64,000 bases of DNA from Bacteroidales bacterium UBA5536 (GCA_002426795.1 DINQ01000008.1:558001-622000), one strand, 5' to 3'. Numbered from the stretch's first letter, positions 15,277 through 23,558 are shown. Numbers and translations: made by a program. Notes: generated by a model from the sequence alone, not told the origin.

Positions 15277-16932
15277 TTATACATTCATGAACAATTCAAC
15301 ATCCTCATTAACTTCGCCAATCGCAGCTATACCAAATTGGTCGACCAAAACTTTAGCCACATTTGGTGAAAGAAAAGCTGGAAGTGTGGGCCCCAAGTGA
15401 ATGTTTTTCACACCCAAATGAAGCAGGGCTAACAAGACGATAACTGCTTTTTGTTCGTACCAGGCAATGTTGTAAGCAATTGGCAAGTCGTTGATGTCAT
15501 CGAGACCAAAAACTTCCTTCAGTTTGATGGCGATCATGGCTAATGAAAATGAATCGTTACACTGTCCGGCATCGAGTACCCGGGGAATTCCACCGATATC
15601 GCCCAAAGGTAGTTTATTATAACGGTATTTGGCACAACCAGCAGTTAAGATCACTGTATCGTTTGGCAGAGCATTCGCAAAATCAGTGTAGTAATTTCTA
15701 CTGTTCATGCGGCCATCGCATCCAGCCATTACAAAAAACTTCTTGATGGCACCAGTTTTTACTGCTTCAACTACTTTGTCGGCAAGCTGCAATACCTGAT
15801 TGTGGGCAAATCCGCCAACAATATGGCCTGTTTCGATCTCTTTTGGAGCCTGGCATTTTTTTGCAAGTTCGATGATGGGGGTAAAATCCTTTTTGCCCGT
15901 CGCCGGATCTGCCTCAATATGTGGAAAACCGGAAAATCCCGACGAACCAGTGGTGAAAACTTTATCGGCATAACCGGCACTTTTGCGCGGTGGCACGATG
16001 CAATTTGTCGTAAATAACACAGGGCCGTTGAAGCTTTCAAACTCCTCGTTTTGTTTCCACCAGGCATTTCCATAGTTTCCTACCAGGTGTTTGAACCGTT
16101 TCAATTTTGGATAATAGTGTGCCGGCAACATTTCGCTGTGGGTGTAAATATCTATGCCGGTATTTTCTGTTTGCTCCAACAATTGTTCAATATCATTCAG
16201 GTCATGTCCCGAAATCAAAATACCTGGCTTATCGCTTACACCGATGTTTACCTTGCTAAGTTCCGGACTTCCAAACCGCTCATTGTGCGCTTTGTCGAGC
16301 AGGGCCATCACTTCGACGCCGTTTTTTCCTGTTTCAAGCACAAGGTTTACTAATTGTTCAACCCCAACAGCATCCGATTGTACTGCAACCAATGCCCGGT
16401 AGGCAAAGTTGAAAATTTCCTGCTTCATGGCTCCTAAATGGAAGGCATGCATGGCATATGCTGCCATCCCTTTAAGGCCATAAATCACCAATTCGCGCAA
16501 GGATCTGATATCTTCATTTTTCTCGGACAAAACACCGACTGTTAGTGCTTTTTGGTCAATTGACTGAGCTTCACCCGGCACCCAAACCGCTGCTTCAAAA
16601 TGTGCATCCTCTACAACAATGCCTTGGGCTTTCAATTCTTCGCGAAGCATATCTCTCAACACAAACCCTTTTTCAACCTTTGCTTTGATTGCCTCATAAT
16701 CAAAGTTGGCATTGGTGATGGTTGTAAACAATGCATCGAACACGAACTCATCCACTTGGGCGTTGTTATAGCCTACTTTTGCTGCTTCATCTGCATAAAC
16801 GGCTATGCCTTTTGCTACAAAAATTAACATATCCTGCATGGCAGAAACTTCAGGTTTTTTGCCACATACTCCTGCAATTGTGCATCCTACTCCTTTTGCT
16901 GCCTCCTGGCACTGATAACAAAACATACTCAT
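15277..16932 (-). CDS. hcp: Hybrid-cluster protein (hydroxylamine reductase)
   Basis: A cytoplasmic Fe-S protein of 551 residues that detoxifies nitrogen oxides; Hcp reduces hydroxylamine in vitro and NO to N2O in vivo in E. coli. The N-terminal cluster motif is CYQC (5-8), Cys17 and Cys23 (Cx2Cx8Cx5C). Hybrid-cluster ligands are visible in order: the histidine and glutamate of GHDLND and YTHSEMLP, Cys in TNCIVPP, AGCDGR, TAGCAKYRYNKL and GQCNDS, and Glu in IAWYEQ. It follows the porin gene by 85 nt without a recognisable -7 element, so both are probably read from the promoter at 18354. A strong terminator follows. Confidence 0.97.
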   Translation of the reverse strand: MSMFCYQCQEAAKGVGCTIAGVCGKKPEVSAMQDMLIFVAKGIAVYADEAAKVGYNNAQVDEFVFDALFTTITNANFDYEAIKAKVEKGFVLRDMLREELKAQGIVVEDAHFEAAVWVPGEAQSIDQKALTVGVLSEKNEDIRSLRELVIYGLKGMAAYAMHAFHLGAMKQEIFNFAYRALVAVQSDAVGVEQLVNLVLETGKNGVEVMALLDKAHNERFGSPELSKVNIGVSDKPGILISGHDLNDIEQLLEQTENTGIDIYTHSEMLPAHYYPKLKRFKHLVGNYGNAWWKQNEEFESFNGPVLFTTNCIVPPRKSAGYADKVFTTGSSGFSGFPHIEADPATGKKDFTPIIELAKKCQAPKEIETGHIVGGFAHNQVLQLADKVVEAVKTGAIKKFFVMAGCDGRMNSRNYYTDFANALPNDTVILTAGCAKYRYNKLPLGDIGGIPRVLDAGQCNDSFSLAMIAIKLKEVFGLDDINDLPIAYNIAWYEQKAVIVLLALLHLGVKNIHLGPTLPAFLSPNVAKVLVDQFGIAAIGEVNEDVELFMNV

Positions 16933-17017
16933 TTCTTTTTGATAATTTAATTTAATACTATGTCAGGCCATATTACAATAGCCTTTTTATTTAACTGAAT
17001 AATAAGTCTTTAAAAAG

Positions 17018-18313
17018 TTACCTGATAAGTTTGGGCTTAAACGACAGCATCACCCATGCCCAATTGTTCATGGCTTTTTCATCTCCACCTTTCAATAATT
17101 GCAGTGTTTCTGTTCCGAACATCTGACTGTAACCCGCACTCAAGATCACCTCGTCCGACATTTGATAGCCGAAGGTCAAATCGAACTCTGTGCCTAAGCT
17201 TTTGGGCATGACTACCGGAGTAGCATTGGCCGATGCGCCAAAAACATCTGCTGCAGCAGCAAAGAAATGCACTGCCAATCCGCTAGTAAGCTTGTTTTTA
17301 CTATATTTTCCGTTAAGAACAAGATCGCTCAACCCCACATTATTCAGGTGATTTCCAACATAGAAATAATCCATTAAACCATTGAACTTGTGGTTTGTGC
17401 CATAAAAAGGATTGAATGAACGATTGGTATAATCAGCATTGTTTGCCATTTCTTTTTGACTTGTTCCGGAAAGCAATTCCCAGGAGGTGCCAAAAGTCCA
17501 ATTTTCATTTGCCATGTATTGGGCACCGGCAGACAAATAGTAAGCATTTAGCTTGCGATCGTTTGCATCTTTTCCAATTGTATAATACGTTGCTGCGTTG
17601 AAAGAAGTTTTACCCATTGTATAAACAAATCGCCCACCGATCGTCTGATTGAAAACAGTTTGATATGCATTCTCGCCATTTTCGAGATATGTATGTTGCA
17701 ATCCGTTGTTGAGAAACAACAGGCTCATAGCCAACTGTTCAAATTTCTTGTGAAACCATACAAACTGCATAGTTTTGTAGTTTCCTGCCAACGTATACTC
17801 AGTCCCCAGAAGATTTTCTGTTTGCTGGTTAAAAGCGGCTCCAATATGTAGCTTAAACTTCTTTTCAAATTTTAAAAGAGCGATGTCGTGGCTTCTGGCC
17901 TGTTGTGCCCAATCCACATTTCCCAAAATCCTCGAATCGTCATATACCAGTTCCTGGCGTCCTATCTTCAGAGAAACAAGGTCGTTAAAGATGATTTCGC
18001 CCCAGGCCTGATGCAACATCAATTGGTTTGAAACGGCTACCAGCTGCGGTTGATCTCCCCAAACCCGGATATCCTGAACACTTAAGCCAAAACGCATCTT
18101 TGTACTGCCATAAGCGGCGTTTAACCGACTGCGTTGAGAAACAAAAAAGGCAGCTTTATCGGCCTCATTTACAAGGCTCTTCAAACCATGTCTGTATTCT
18201 GCACGCGACCTCAGCTCAGCATCCAGACTGAACTGTCCGAAAACTGTTTTAAAGGGAAAAGCTAACATAATAAACATGAAATAAACAGCAGTTTTCATCA
18301 TTTTTCTTTTCAT
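17018..18313 (-). CDS. Outer-membrane porin of the alginate-export type
   Basis: A 431-residue beta-barrel protein. The signal peptide is MKRKMMKTAVYFMFIM... ending near VFGQ. The mature part begins with FSLDAELRSRAEYRHG, followed by alternating strands such as AFFVSQRSRLNAAYG, MRFGLSVQDIRVWGD, LVSLKIGRQELVYDDSRILG and WAQQARSHDIALLKF, which resemble alginate_export/OprD-type barrels. The C-terminus (WVMLSFKPKLIR) is a last strand. ATG 18313 is taken as start because it gives a compact signal peptide; ATG 18325 and GTG 18349 are alternatives. It is the first gene before hcp and carries the 18-bp motif in its promoter. A role as an anion channel for nitrite or nitrate is possible but inferred. 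Confidence 0.75.
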   Translation of the reverse strand: MKRKMMKTAVYFMFIMLAFPFKTVFGQFSLDAELRSRAEYRHGLKSLVNEADKAAFFVSQRSRLNAAYGSTKMRFGLSVQDIRVWGDQPQLVAVSNQLMLHQAWGEIIFNDLVSLKIGRQELVYDDSRILGNVDWAQQARSHDIALLKFEKKFKLHIGAAFNQQTENLLGTEYTLAGNYKTMQFVWFHKKFEQLAMSLLFLNNGLQHTYLENGENAYQTVFNQTIGGRFVYTMGKTSFNAATYYTIGKDANDRKLNAYYLSAGAQYMANENWTFGTSWELLSGTSQKEMANNADYTNRSFNPFYGTNHKFNGLMDYFYVGNHLNNVGLSDLVLNGKYSKNKLTSGLAVHFFAAAADVFGASANATPVVMPKSLGTEFDLTFGYQMSDEVILSAGYSQMFGTETLQLLKGGDEKAMNNWAWVMLSFKPKLIR

Positions 18314-18353
18314 ACCGATGATCATTTTAAGGTTTGTTATAAGTTTCACACTG

Positions 18354-18384
18354 CAAAGTAATGACGAAAAAATATTCTATACAA
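18354..18384 (-). promoter_or_regulatory. Promoter of porin-hcp (TTG, 20 bp, TTACTTTG)
   Basis: Minus strand: TTG at 18382-18384, 20 bp, TTACTTTG at 18354-18361 (one mismatch to TAnnTTTG). The 18-bp motif starts 3 bp upstream of the -33 box. Confidence 0.6.
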
Positions 18385-18386
18385 GA

Positions 18387-18404
18387 ATTTCGGTATTTAT
18401 TTAC
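18387..18404. promoter_or_regulatory. Operator-like 18-bp motif, copy 2
   Basis: ATTTCGGTATTTATTTAC, the same 18 bases and orientation as 13952-13969, directly upstream of the -33 box of the porin-hcp promoter. The position differs from copy 1 relative to the -7 element, so activation or repression are both possible. Confidence 0.6.
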
Positions 18405-18416
18405 TTGTTTTCTGAT

Positions 18417-18445
18417 AAAAAAAATCCGCTTTTGCGGCTTTTTTT
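18417..18445 (-). terminator. Rho-independent terminator of the Rrf2 gene
   Basis: Minus strand: AAAAAAGCCGC, loop AAAA, GCGGATTTTTTTT. The first stem arm overlaps the stop codon of the regulator gene (18444-18446). Confidence 0.75.
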
Positions 18446-18842
18446 ACAGATAATCTTCTAACGTATTGTTTTGCAGGTGATTCCTGAAATCAACAGTCAT
18501 TTTTCGGGTTACGTTATCCATGATACATTTATCGAATGGACAAATGTGTTTGTCTAATGGGCAGGTTGTAACCTCTATTTTACCTTCAATAGATTCATAA
18601 ATCTGCAAAAGTGTGATGTCTTTGGGGTCTTTTTTAAGCGTAAAACCTCCTGAAGGCCCGCGATGCGACTCCAGAAAATTGTCTTTAACAAGGCGCTGGA
18701 AAATTTTGGCTACATGGTGTTTCGAACTTCCTGTCAGTTCGGCAATCATTACAACATTCGCCATTTTTTCAGCCTTTGCAACCAGGATCATTCCATGTAG
18801 GGCGATAGATGCAGCTTCGGTTAATGTAACAATTTTTGACAT
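18444..18842 (-). CDS. Rrf2-family transcriptional regulator (NsrR-like, Fe-S binding)
   Basis: A 132-residue winged-helix regulator. The N-terminal part has the Rrf2 pattern (TEAASIALHGMILVA, then IAELTGSSKHHVAKIFQRLVK as recognition helix, and the wing SHRGPSGGFTL). The loop CPLDKHICPFDKC carries three cysteines (Cx6C, then Cx4C), the usual ligands of a [2Fe-2S] or [4Fe-4S] cluster in NsrR/IscR/RsrR proteins. Neighbouring hcp, the porin and nrfHA suggest sensing of nitric oxide. Its own promoter contains a close copy of the 18-bp motif's core, so autoregulation is likely. IscR is the main alternative, but no isc genes are near. Confidence 0.88.
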   Translation of the reverse strand: MSKIVTLTEAASIALHGMILVAKAEKMANVVMIAELTGSSKHHVAKIFQRLVKDNFLESHRGPSGGFTLKKDPKDITLLQIYESIEGKIEVTTCPLDKHICPFDKCIMDNVTRKMTVDFRNHLQNNTLEDYL

Positions 18843-18852
18843 TTTCTTATTC

Positions 18853-18866
18853 AGTATTTAATTACC
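18853..18866. promoter_or_regulatory. Operator-like motif, copy 3 (variant)
   Basis: AGTATTTAATTACC matches 12 of 13 bases of the core GTATTTATTTACC. It lies between the -7 element and the ATG of the Rrf2 gene, on the expected transcription start, which suits autorepression. Confidence 0.5.
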
Positions 18867-18873
18867 AAAATTA
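18866..18873 (-). promoter_or_regulatory. -7 element TAATTTTG of the Rrf2 gene
   Basis: TAATTTTG on the minus strand, 23 nt before the ATG at 18842. It touches the operator-like motif. No -33 TTG is evident. Confidence 0.5.
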
Positions 18874-19000
18874 CGCATAATTTAAACCTAATTTTCCATT
18901 TTTACGCTTTTTTTAAAGCCTTCCCGTTTATTTAGAAATGTTTCAAATTAAAAAACACGATCTTTGCAAAGCTTTGGCTTAAAGACCTGGGTTTTACAGT

Positions 19001-20104
19001 ATGATTTCAGTTATTTTTCAACAAACAGTTATTATCACCACTTTCGTGCTCGGCATGATGATGGTGATTGAATACATCAATGTGCAAACCAGAGGGATGT
19101 GGTCCGACCGAATACAGTCGTCGCCATTTTTGCAGATTGTACTTGGATCACTTATGGGCATTATTCCTGGCTGTCTGGGCACTTATACTGTTGTTTCGCT
19201 CTATGTGCACCGGGTCATCATGTTTCCTGCCTTGGTTGCTACTTTCATTGCCACTTCGGGCGACGAGGCATTTTTGATGTTTACCATCATTCCGGTTACA
19301 GCGCTTAAGCTCAACATCATGTTGTTTGCCATTGCAGTGATAACAGGCATTATTGTGCATTTTACGGTGAAGAACAAGTTTATTGGTCTGATCAAGGAGA
19401 AAGGCCTTCCACTGCACAATAAAAACGAAGAATGCAATCATTACGACCCGAAGCATATCCTGACCAATTTGCGCAATCTCAGTTTCACGCGTGCGTTGTT
19501 GCTTGCTGGAGCGCTCGGACTGTTGATTTCATTAAGTACAGGGATTGTAGACGGCAGTCATCACCTCAACACCTTGATGCATGGTAGTCAAAATCTTACA
19601 TCTGTTAACGGGGCCGAGCACGCACACGATCACCATGGCGAAGCCGACTGGATCAGGATCAGTCTTATTGTTCTTCTTGTTTCGATACTTTATATTCTTC
19701 TTACGGTTAAAGATCATTTTTTGCAGGAGCATTTGTGGCAACACATTTTGAAGAAGCATTTTCTGAAAATTTTTCTTTGGACATTCGGTGTGATTTTGTC
19801 TATTCACCTGGCCAATCAATACATCAATCTTCAAGACTGGATATCAGCAAATCTATACCTTGTCTTACTCATTGCCGTGCTCATTGGGATTATCCCTGAA
19901 TCGGGGCCGCATTATATTTTTGTGCTGTTGTTTGCGCAGGGAGCCATTCCGCTCAGTATTCTTCTGGCTAGTTCGATCGTGCAGGATGGACATGGTTCGC
20001 TGCCTTTGCTTGCCGAATCGCAAAAAGGATTTTTTGCAGCCAAGATCATCAACATAATAGTAGGACTGCTTATTGGAGCAGCAGGACTTTATTTTGGCTA
20101 TTAA
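19001..20104 (+). CDS. ArsP_2-type 10-TM transporter (putative manganese/heavy-metal exporter)
   Basis: A 367-residue membrane protein with about ten helices in two related halves. Each half contains a GIIP motif: GSLMGIIPGCLGTYTVV then FIATSGDEAF in the first, and LIGIIPESGPHYIFV then IVQDGHGSLPLL in the second. Such repeats are typical of PF11449 (ArsP_2), annotated as putative manganese or heavy-metal exporters. Between the halves lies a His-rich loop (HAHDHHGEAD) that could gather a divalent metal. Transport activity is inferred. It is divergent from the Rrf2 gene, and the 158-bp region between them holds the Rrf2 promoter. Confidence 0.75.
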   Translation: MISVIFQQTVIITTFVLGMMMVIEYINVQTRGMWSDRIQSSPFLQIVLGSLMGIIPGCLGTYTVVSLYVHRVIMFPALVATFIATSGDEAFLMFTIIPVTALKLNIMLFAIAVITGIIVHFTVKNKFIGLIKEKGLPLHNKNEECNHYDPKHILTNLRNLSFTRALLLAGALGLLISLSTGIVDGSHHLNTLMHGSQNLTSVNGAEHAHDHHGEADWIRISLIVLLVSILYILLTVKDHFLQEHLWQHILKKHFLKIFLWTFGVILSIHLANQYINLQDWISANLYLVLLIAVLIGIIPESGPHYIFVLLFAQGAIPLSILLASSIVQDGHGSLPLLAESQKGFFAAKIINIIVGLLIGAAGLYFGY

Positions 20105-20153
20105 TTTTTGTACTTTTAAGCACTTGTTTTTCATTTCTCCAAACACCAAACAC

Positions 20154-21020
20154 ATGAAAATCATCCTTTCTACCGACTTCAGCGAAGAGAATAAAATGCT
20201 GTATCCCTATGCTATCGATCTACTCAAAGTTACAGGCGGTGAGATTGTCCTCTTTCACGCTTTTATGGATCAGATTTTAATGGGCGACAGTAGCTTCCCT
20301 GGTGGACTTGATTCTGATACGTTTTTCAACCGTGAGTTACTTGTTGAAATGGAAGAACAGGCTGCTGTATTTATGCGCGAAAAAAAGGCGTTACTTGAAA
20401 AAGCTATTGAAGAAAGCGGCGCAAATAACATTCAGGTGAGCGAAATGTTGAAAGGTGGCGACCCTGAACTCGAATTACTGAGCCTGACTGAAGAACAAAA
20501 ACCTGACTTAATTCTGATGGGTACGCGTGGAAAAGGCAAAAAGGGTTTTTTGGAAGGAAGCATGGCAAAAAGTATCATGACGAAAGTGCATGTACCTTTA
20601 CTCTCAGTGCCTGAGGGCTACACATGGACCAAAAGTAATGAGGTAATGTATGCCACCAACTTCGGTCGATTTGAAGTATCGACTATCAATTCCATTTATA
20701 AACTACTCGAACGGTATGACCCTGTGATTCACGTGGTTCATCTGCTTGTAGATCAGGATGAAGAAAAAACATCCTTGCTGATGGAGGAACTCAAGCAAGC
20801 ATTCAGGCAGGAAGAAGCACGCCAGCAAATTCGTTTTCACATGGTAAGGACTACTGAACCAAAAGAGGCACTTAAGCTCTTTTGCGAAACCAACAATATC
20901 AGTTTGGCCTCCTTTATTGCCAACAGAAGAAGTCTGCTTGATTATATTTTCAAAGATAAGGTAGGAAAAGATGCGTTTTTCGATTTGGGTATTCCCATGC
21001 TTACTTTCAGAGAACCTTAA
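20154..21020 (+). CDS. Universal stress protein with two USP domains
   Basis: A 288-residue cytoplasmic protein. The first UspA domain (about 1-150) starts MKIILSTDFSEEN and holds the nucleotide-binding motif MGTRGKGKKGFLEGS (G-x2-G-x9-GS), so it should bind ATP. The second half (about 160-288) starts with EVMYATNFGR and is degenerate, ending FFDLGIPMLTF without a glycine loop, a common arrangement in Bacteroidota. The ATG at 20154 gives the conserved N-terminus; a TTG at 20073 would overlap the preceding gene and add unrelated residues. It follows the ArsP_2 gene by 49 nt and overlaps the stop of the convergent glycosyltransferase gene by 4 nt. Confidence 0.9.
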   Translation: MKIILSTDFSEENKMLYPYAIDLLKVTGGEIVLFHAFMDQILMGDSSFPGGLDSDTFFNRELLVEMEEQAAVFMREKKALLEKAIEESGANNIQVSEMLKGGDPELELLSLTEEQKPDLILMGTRGKGKKGFLEGSMAKSIMTKVHVPLLSVPEGYTWTKSNEVMYATNFGRFEVSTINSIYKLLERYDPVIHVVHLLVDQDEEKTSLLMEELKQAFRQEEARQQIRFHMVRTTEPKEALKLFCETNNISLASFIANRRSLLDYIFKDKVGKDAFFDLGIPMLTFREP

Positions 21021-22186
21021 ACTCCGCCCACGACCTCGTCGTACCAGCTATGTAGTAACGCACCCACTTGTCGGGTGCCATAGATTTCAGCTACTTTATC
21101 TCTGAGATATTGTGGATTAAATTCATTTAAGCGTTGAGTCATCTCCAGAATGGCATGAAATAATGCGTCTTCGTTGGCAACATCAACCAAAATCCCACTC
21201 TTTTGGTCAACCATTTCGGGGATTCCACCTACTTTGGTAGCTACTACAGGAATGCCACAGGCAAAGGCTTCAAGGATGACGACCGGCATATTTTCATAGT
21301 TGCTAAACATCAACATAAAATCAGCTACTGCAATATTCTGAGCCAGTTGTTTTCCCTGCAACAATCCTGTAAACTGAACCACTTTGCCTAATTCCAAACT
21401 ATCGCGCAATAATTTCATCTCTTCAAAATCCATGCCTTTGCCTACCATTACACAACTAAATGAAATATTGGCCTGCTTCAAACGCTTCAGCACCCTAAGC
21501 ATGCCCGAGATATTTTTTGACTGATCTTCAAAACAACTAACATGAACCATGCGTATCATGGGTCCTTGGCTTTTATTTTCGATCGGCTTAAACAATTGCA
21601 TATCTACGACATTGGGTAGAATAACATATTTTCTGTTCGATAGACCATGAGCCTGCATGGCTTTAGCCAGATTTTCAGTCACGGTTGTTACCATACTGGC
21701 ATTTCTGACAACCAAGGCCGAAACTTTTTTGTGAATTGTCCCACTGAAACCTTTGTTACCTGGCAAATATCGCGACCAATGCTCGGTTACCATGTATGGA
21801 ATCCGAAACAATACTTTGTAATAAAGTGCTATTAGTCCCAACCGTGTCAGTACATGCACGTGAATGAGTGCAGGTTTACCAGATGTTTTTCTGGCAACTT
21901 TTATCCCCTGAAAAACAGCGTTGCAATACCTGTAAGCGGATATAAACCGGGAAAGAATCCCATCCGATTTGGGCTTGATGTAGTAAACCTGAATGGCATT
22001 CACCCCGTTATGAAAATCCTGTTTCAGCTCGTAAACACTATCACTTTCATTGTTTTGATGAACATAAACAACCGATACATCATTAAAGAGCGCCACTGCC
22101 TCTGCATGACGCTGCACAAACAAGCCAAACATAGGATCATATCTGTGCGGGTACCAGCGTGCCAAAAAAAGGATGTGCCTCTTCAT
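21017..22186 (-). CDS. Glycosyltransferase family 4 protein
   Basis: A 389-residue GT-B enzyme. The N-terminal domain (LFLARWYPHRYDPMFGLFVQRHAEAV) is a typical GT4 acceptor-domain start; the C-terminal GT1 domain begins near MIRMVHVSCFEDQSKN and contains the donor-binding E-x7-E motif of retaining glycosyltransferases in NMPVVILEAFACGIPVVAT. It probably transfers a sugar from a nucleotide sugar in polysaccharide or glycoprotein synthesis, but no other surface-polysaccharide gene is next to it. It begins 2 nt after the NadR-like kinase stop (22189), in the same direction, so it may be transcribed with the pnuC group. Confidence 0.9.
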   Translation of the reverse strand: MKRHILFLARWYPHRYDPMFGLFVQRHAEAVALFNDVSVVYVHQNNESDSVYELKQDFHNGVNAIQVYYIKPKSDGILSRFISAYRYCNAVFQGIKVARKTSGKPALIHVHVLTRLGLIALYYKVLFRIPYMVTEHWSRYLPGNKGFSGTIHKKVSALVVRNASMVTTVTENLAKAMQAHGLSNRKYVILPNVVDMQLFKPIENKSQGPMIRMVHVSCFEDQSKNISGMLRVLKRLKQANISFSCVMVGKGMDFEEMKLLRDSLELGKVVQFTGLLQGKQLAQNIAVADFMLMFSNYENMPVVILEAFACGIPVVATKVGGIPEMVDQKSGILVDVANEDALFHAILEMTQRLNEFNPQYLRDKVAEIYGTRQVGALLHSWYDEVVGGV

Positions 22187-22188
22187 TT

Positions 22189-22710
22189 TTAAATACTATT
22201 ATGGCCGTTTTCAAGTTTACGAACTGCGTTTACCAATCGATTATTGCCATGTCCGGATACTATAGCATAAGACCAGCCCAATTCATCGAGTGCCTTTTGA
22301 TACCTGGCAAAGAGTTCCTCTCTTCGGTGGGGGTGCTCACGCAGTGGATCAGGTTCCCATGGCAGGTCAATATCACAGAGTAAGTACATGTCAAACATCT
22401 GTTTTTCAATTAATTTTTGGATTGAGTCAGGGCAATATCCATAAACCACTTCCGTCCATATTTTGCAAACCAAAACCTCCGTATCACTAAAGATCATTTT
22501 TGCACCAGTTTTGACCGCCGTTTCAACAGCCTTGCATTGTCCTGCCGCAATCGCCTCTACATCAGCAATTTTGTAAGGTTTATTGATTTGATTCAAATAT
22601 TCTCTCGCGTATTCCTCAACGCAAACAGCCTGATAGTATTCTGCCAATTCATTGGCCAGCCAGGATTTGCCAGTCGATTCCGGTCCCGTAATTGCAATTT
22701 TCTTATACAT
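22189..22710 (-). CDS. NadR-like P-loop kinase (AAA_28)
   Basis: A 173-residue protein with the P-loop GPESTGKS (about 8-15) near its N-terminus, then VEEYAREYL, FSDTEVLVCKIW, and LCDIDLPWEPDPLREHPH, a pattern shared with the ribosylnicotinamide kinase domain of NadR. The NMN adenylyltransferase half of bifunctional NadR is missing. With PnuC encoded just upstream (8-nt overlap), phosphorylation trapping imported nicotinamide riboside is the natural inference; phosphorylation of another vitamin, such as thiamine, is an alternative. The start is the ATG at 22710, since the upstream TTG lies inside the pnuC coding sequence. Confidence 0.85.
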   Translation of the reverse strand: MYKKIAITGPESTGKSWLANELAEYYQAVCVEEYAREYLNQINKPYKIADVEAIAAGQCKAVETAVKTGAKMIFSDTEVLVCKIWTEVVYGYCPDSIQKLIEKQMFDMYLLCDIDLPWEPDPLREHPHRREELFARYQKALDELGWSYAIVSGHGNNRLVNAVRKLENGHNSI

Positions 22711-23311
22711 TTCTGGCCTGTTTGCGCCATGCAAGATAACCCATTACAGCAATAATTAAAAAAACAAAATACTGAAAACTCGTGAATACCAATCCCTTGT
22801 AAAAATAAAGCGGGACTGATACAACATCTCCAATAATCCAGTAAATCCAGTTTTCAACCTTCTTAACGGCCATCAGCCACATTCCCACAATAAAAACAGA
22901 TGTAGTAAAGGAATCAATATAAGGCACATTGCTGTCGGTGAAATGCGTCAAAACATAACTCAACAGGAAAAACCAGACGATGGTTGCCAAAACCGCGTAA
23001 ATATTTTGTTTTTTTGTTAAAAATCTAACCGGCAGTTCCGTCTCATTTGGTCGCTTTCGGGTCCAGTTGATCCATCCATACACACTCATCACAAAATACA
23101 CAAAGTTGATTCCCATATCGGCGTACAGCTTGGCCACAAAACAGATATAAACGTAAATCACCACGCTCACAATACCTGTAGGAAAAACCAAAATGTTGAC
23201 TTTTTTGCTATACCAAACACTCAGAAGGCCAAACACGACTGCAACGACTTCGAGAAGTGTGGTTTGATAAATATTTTGGAGAAACAAATCCCAAATACTA
23301 CTTGCTTCCAT
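22703..23311 (-). CDS. pnuC: PnuC/PnuT-type vitamin transporter
   Basis: A 202-residue membrane protein with about seven helices, an N-terminal segment EVVAVVFGLLSVWYSKK, and the PnuC-type motifs INFVYFVMSVYGWINW and VENWIYWIIGDVVSVPLYFYKGL. PnuC proteins take up nicotinamide riboside by facilitated diffusion; the closely related PnuT takes up thiamine. The adjacent NadR-like kinase favours nicotinamide riboside, while the thiamine-binding-like gene overlapping its 5' end (14 nt) leaves thiamine open. Symbol pnuC is given for the family; the substrate is not proven. Confidence 0.85.
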   Translation of the reverse strand: MEASSIWDLFLQNIYQTTLLEVVAVVFGLLSVWYSKKVNILVFPTGIVSVVIYVYICFVAKLYADMGINFVYFVMSVYGWINWTRKRPNETELPVRFLTKKQNIYAVLATIVWFFLLSYVLTHFTDSNVPYIDSFTTSVFIVGMWLMAVKKVENWIYWIIGDVVSVPLYFYKGLVFTSFQYFVFLIIAVMGYLAWRKQARNV

Positions 23312-23558
23312 CTACATGATTTAGGTCAGCGTTGATGATCTTCAGCACAAACACAGAATGAGGCAACTCGAAGGCCTTTTCAATCTCTGTGGTAAGCACC
23401 TGCATTACTTGCGTGTATTCTCCAAAAACCTGCGTACTCATACCATTTGTTTTCACAACCAGGTTTTCGTACTGATTCAGGCATGCAATAAATCTTTTAA
23501 TAGGCGGGATATATTCTACCAGCAAAGGGTAATAGCTTATTTCTACAGATGTTTTCAT
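23298..23558 (-). CDS. Thiamine-binding-like protein (MTH1187/YkoF family)
   Basis: An 86-residue ferredoxin-like protein starting TSVEISYYPL and continuing YIPPIKRFI, NLVVKTNGMSTQVFGEY and HSVFVLKIINAD, the conserved pattern of the MTH1187 family (PF01910), to which the thiamine-binding domains of YkoF belong. It probably binds a small ligand, perhaps thiamine or a derivative, as a cytoplasmic tetramer. It overlaps the pnuC start by 14 nt, so the two are co-translated. I looked for a TPP riboswitch in the 156 bp upstream and saw none of the conserved elements. Confidence 0.75.
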   Translation of the reverse strand: MKTSVEISYYPLLVEYIPPIKRFIACLNQYENLVVKTNGMSTQVFGEYTQVMQVLTTEIEKAFELPHSVFVLKIINADLNHVDGSK

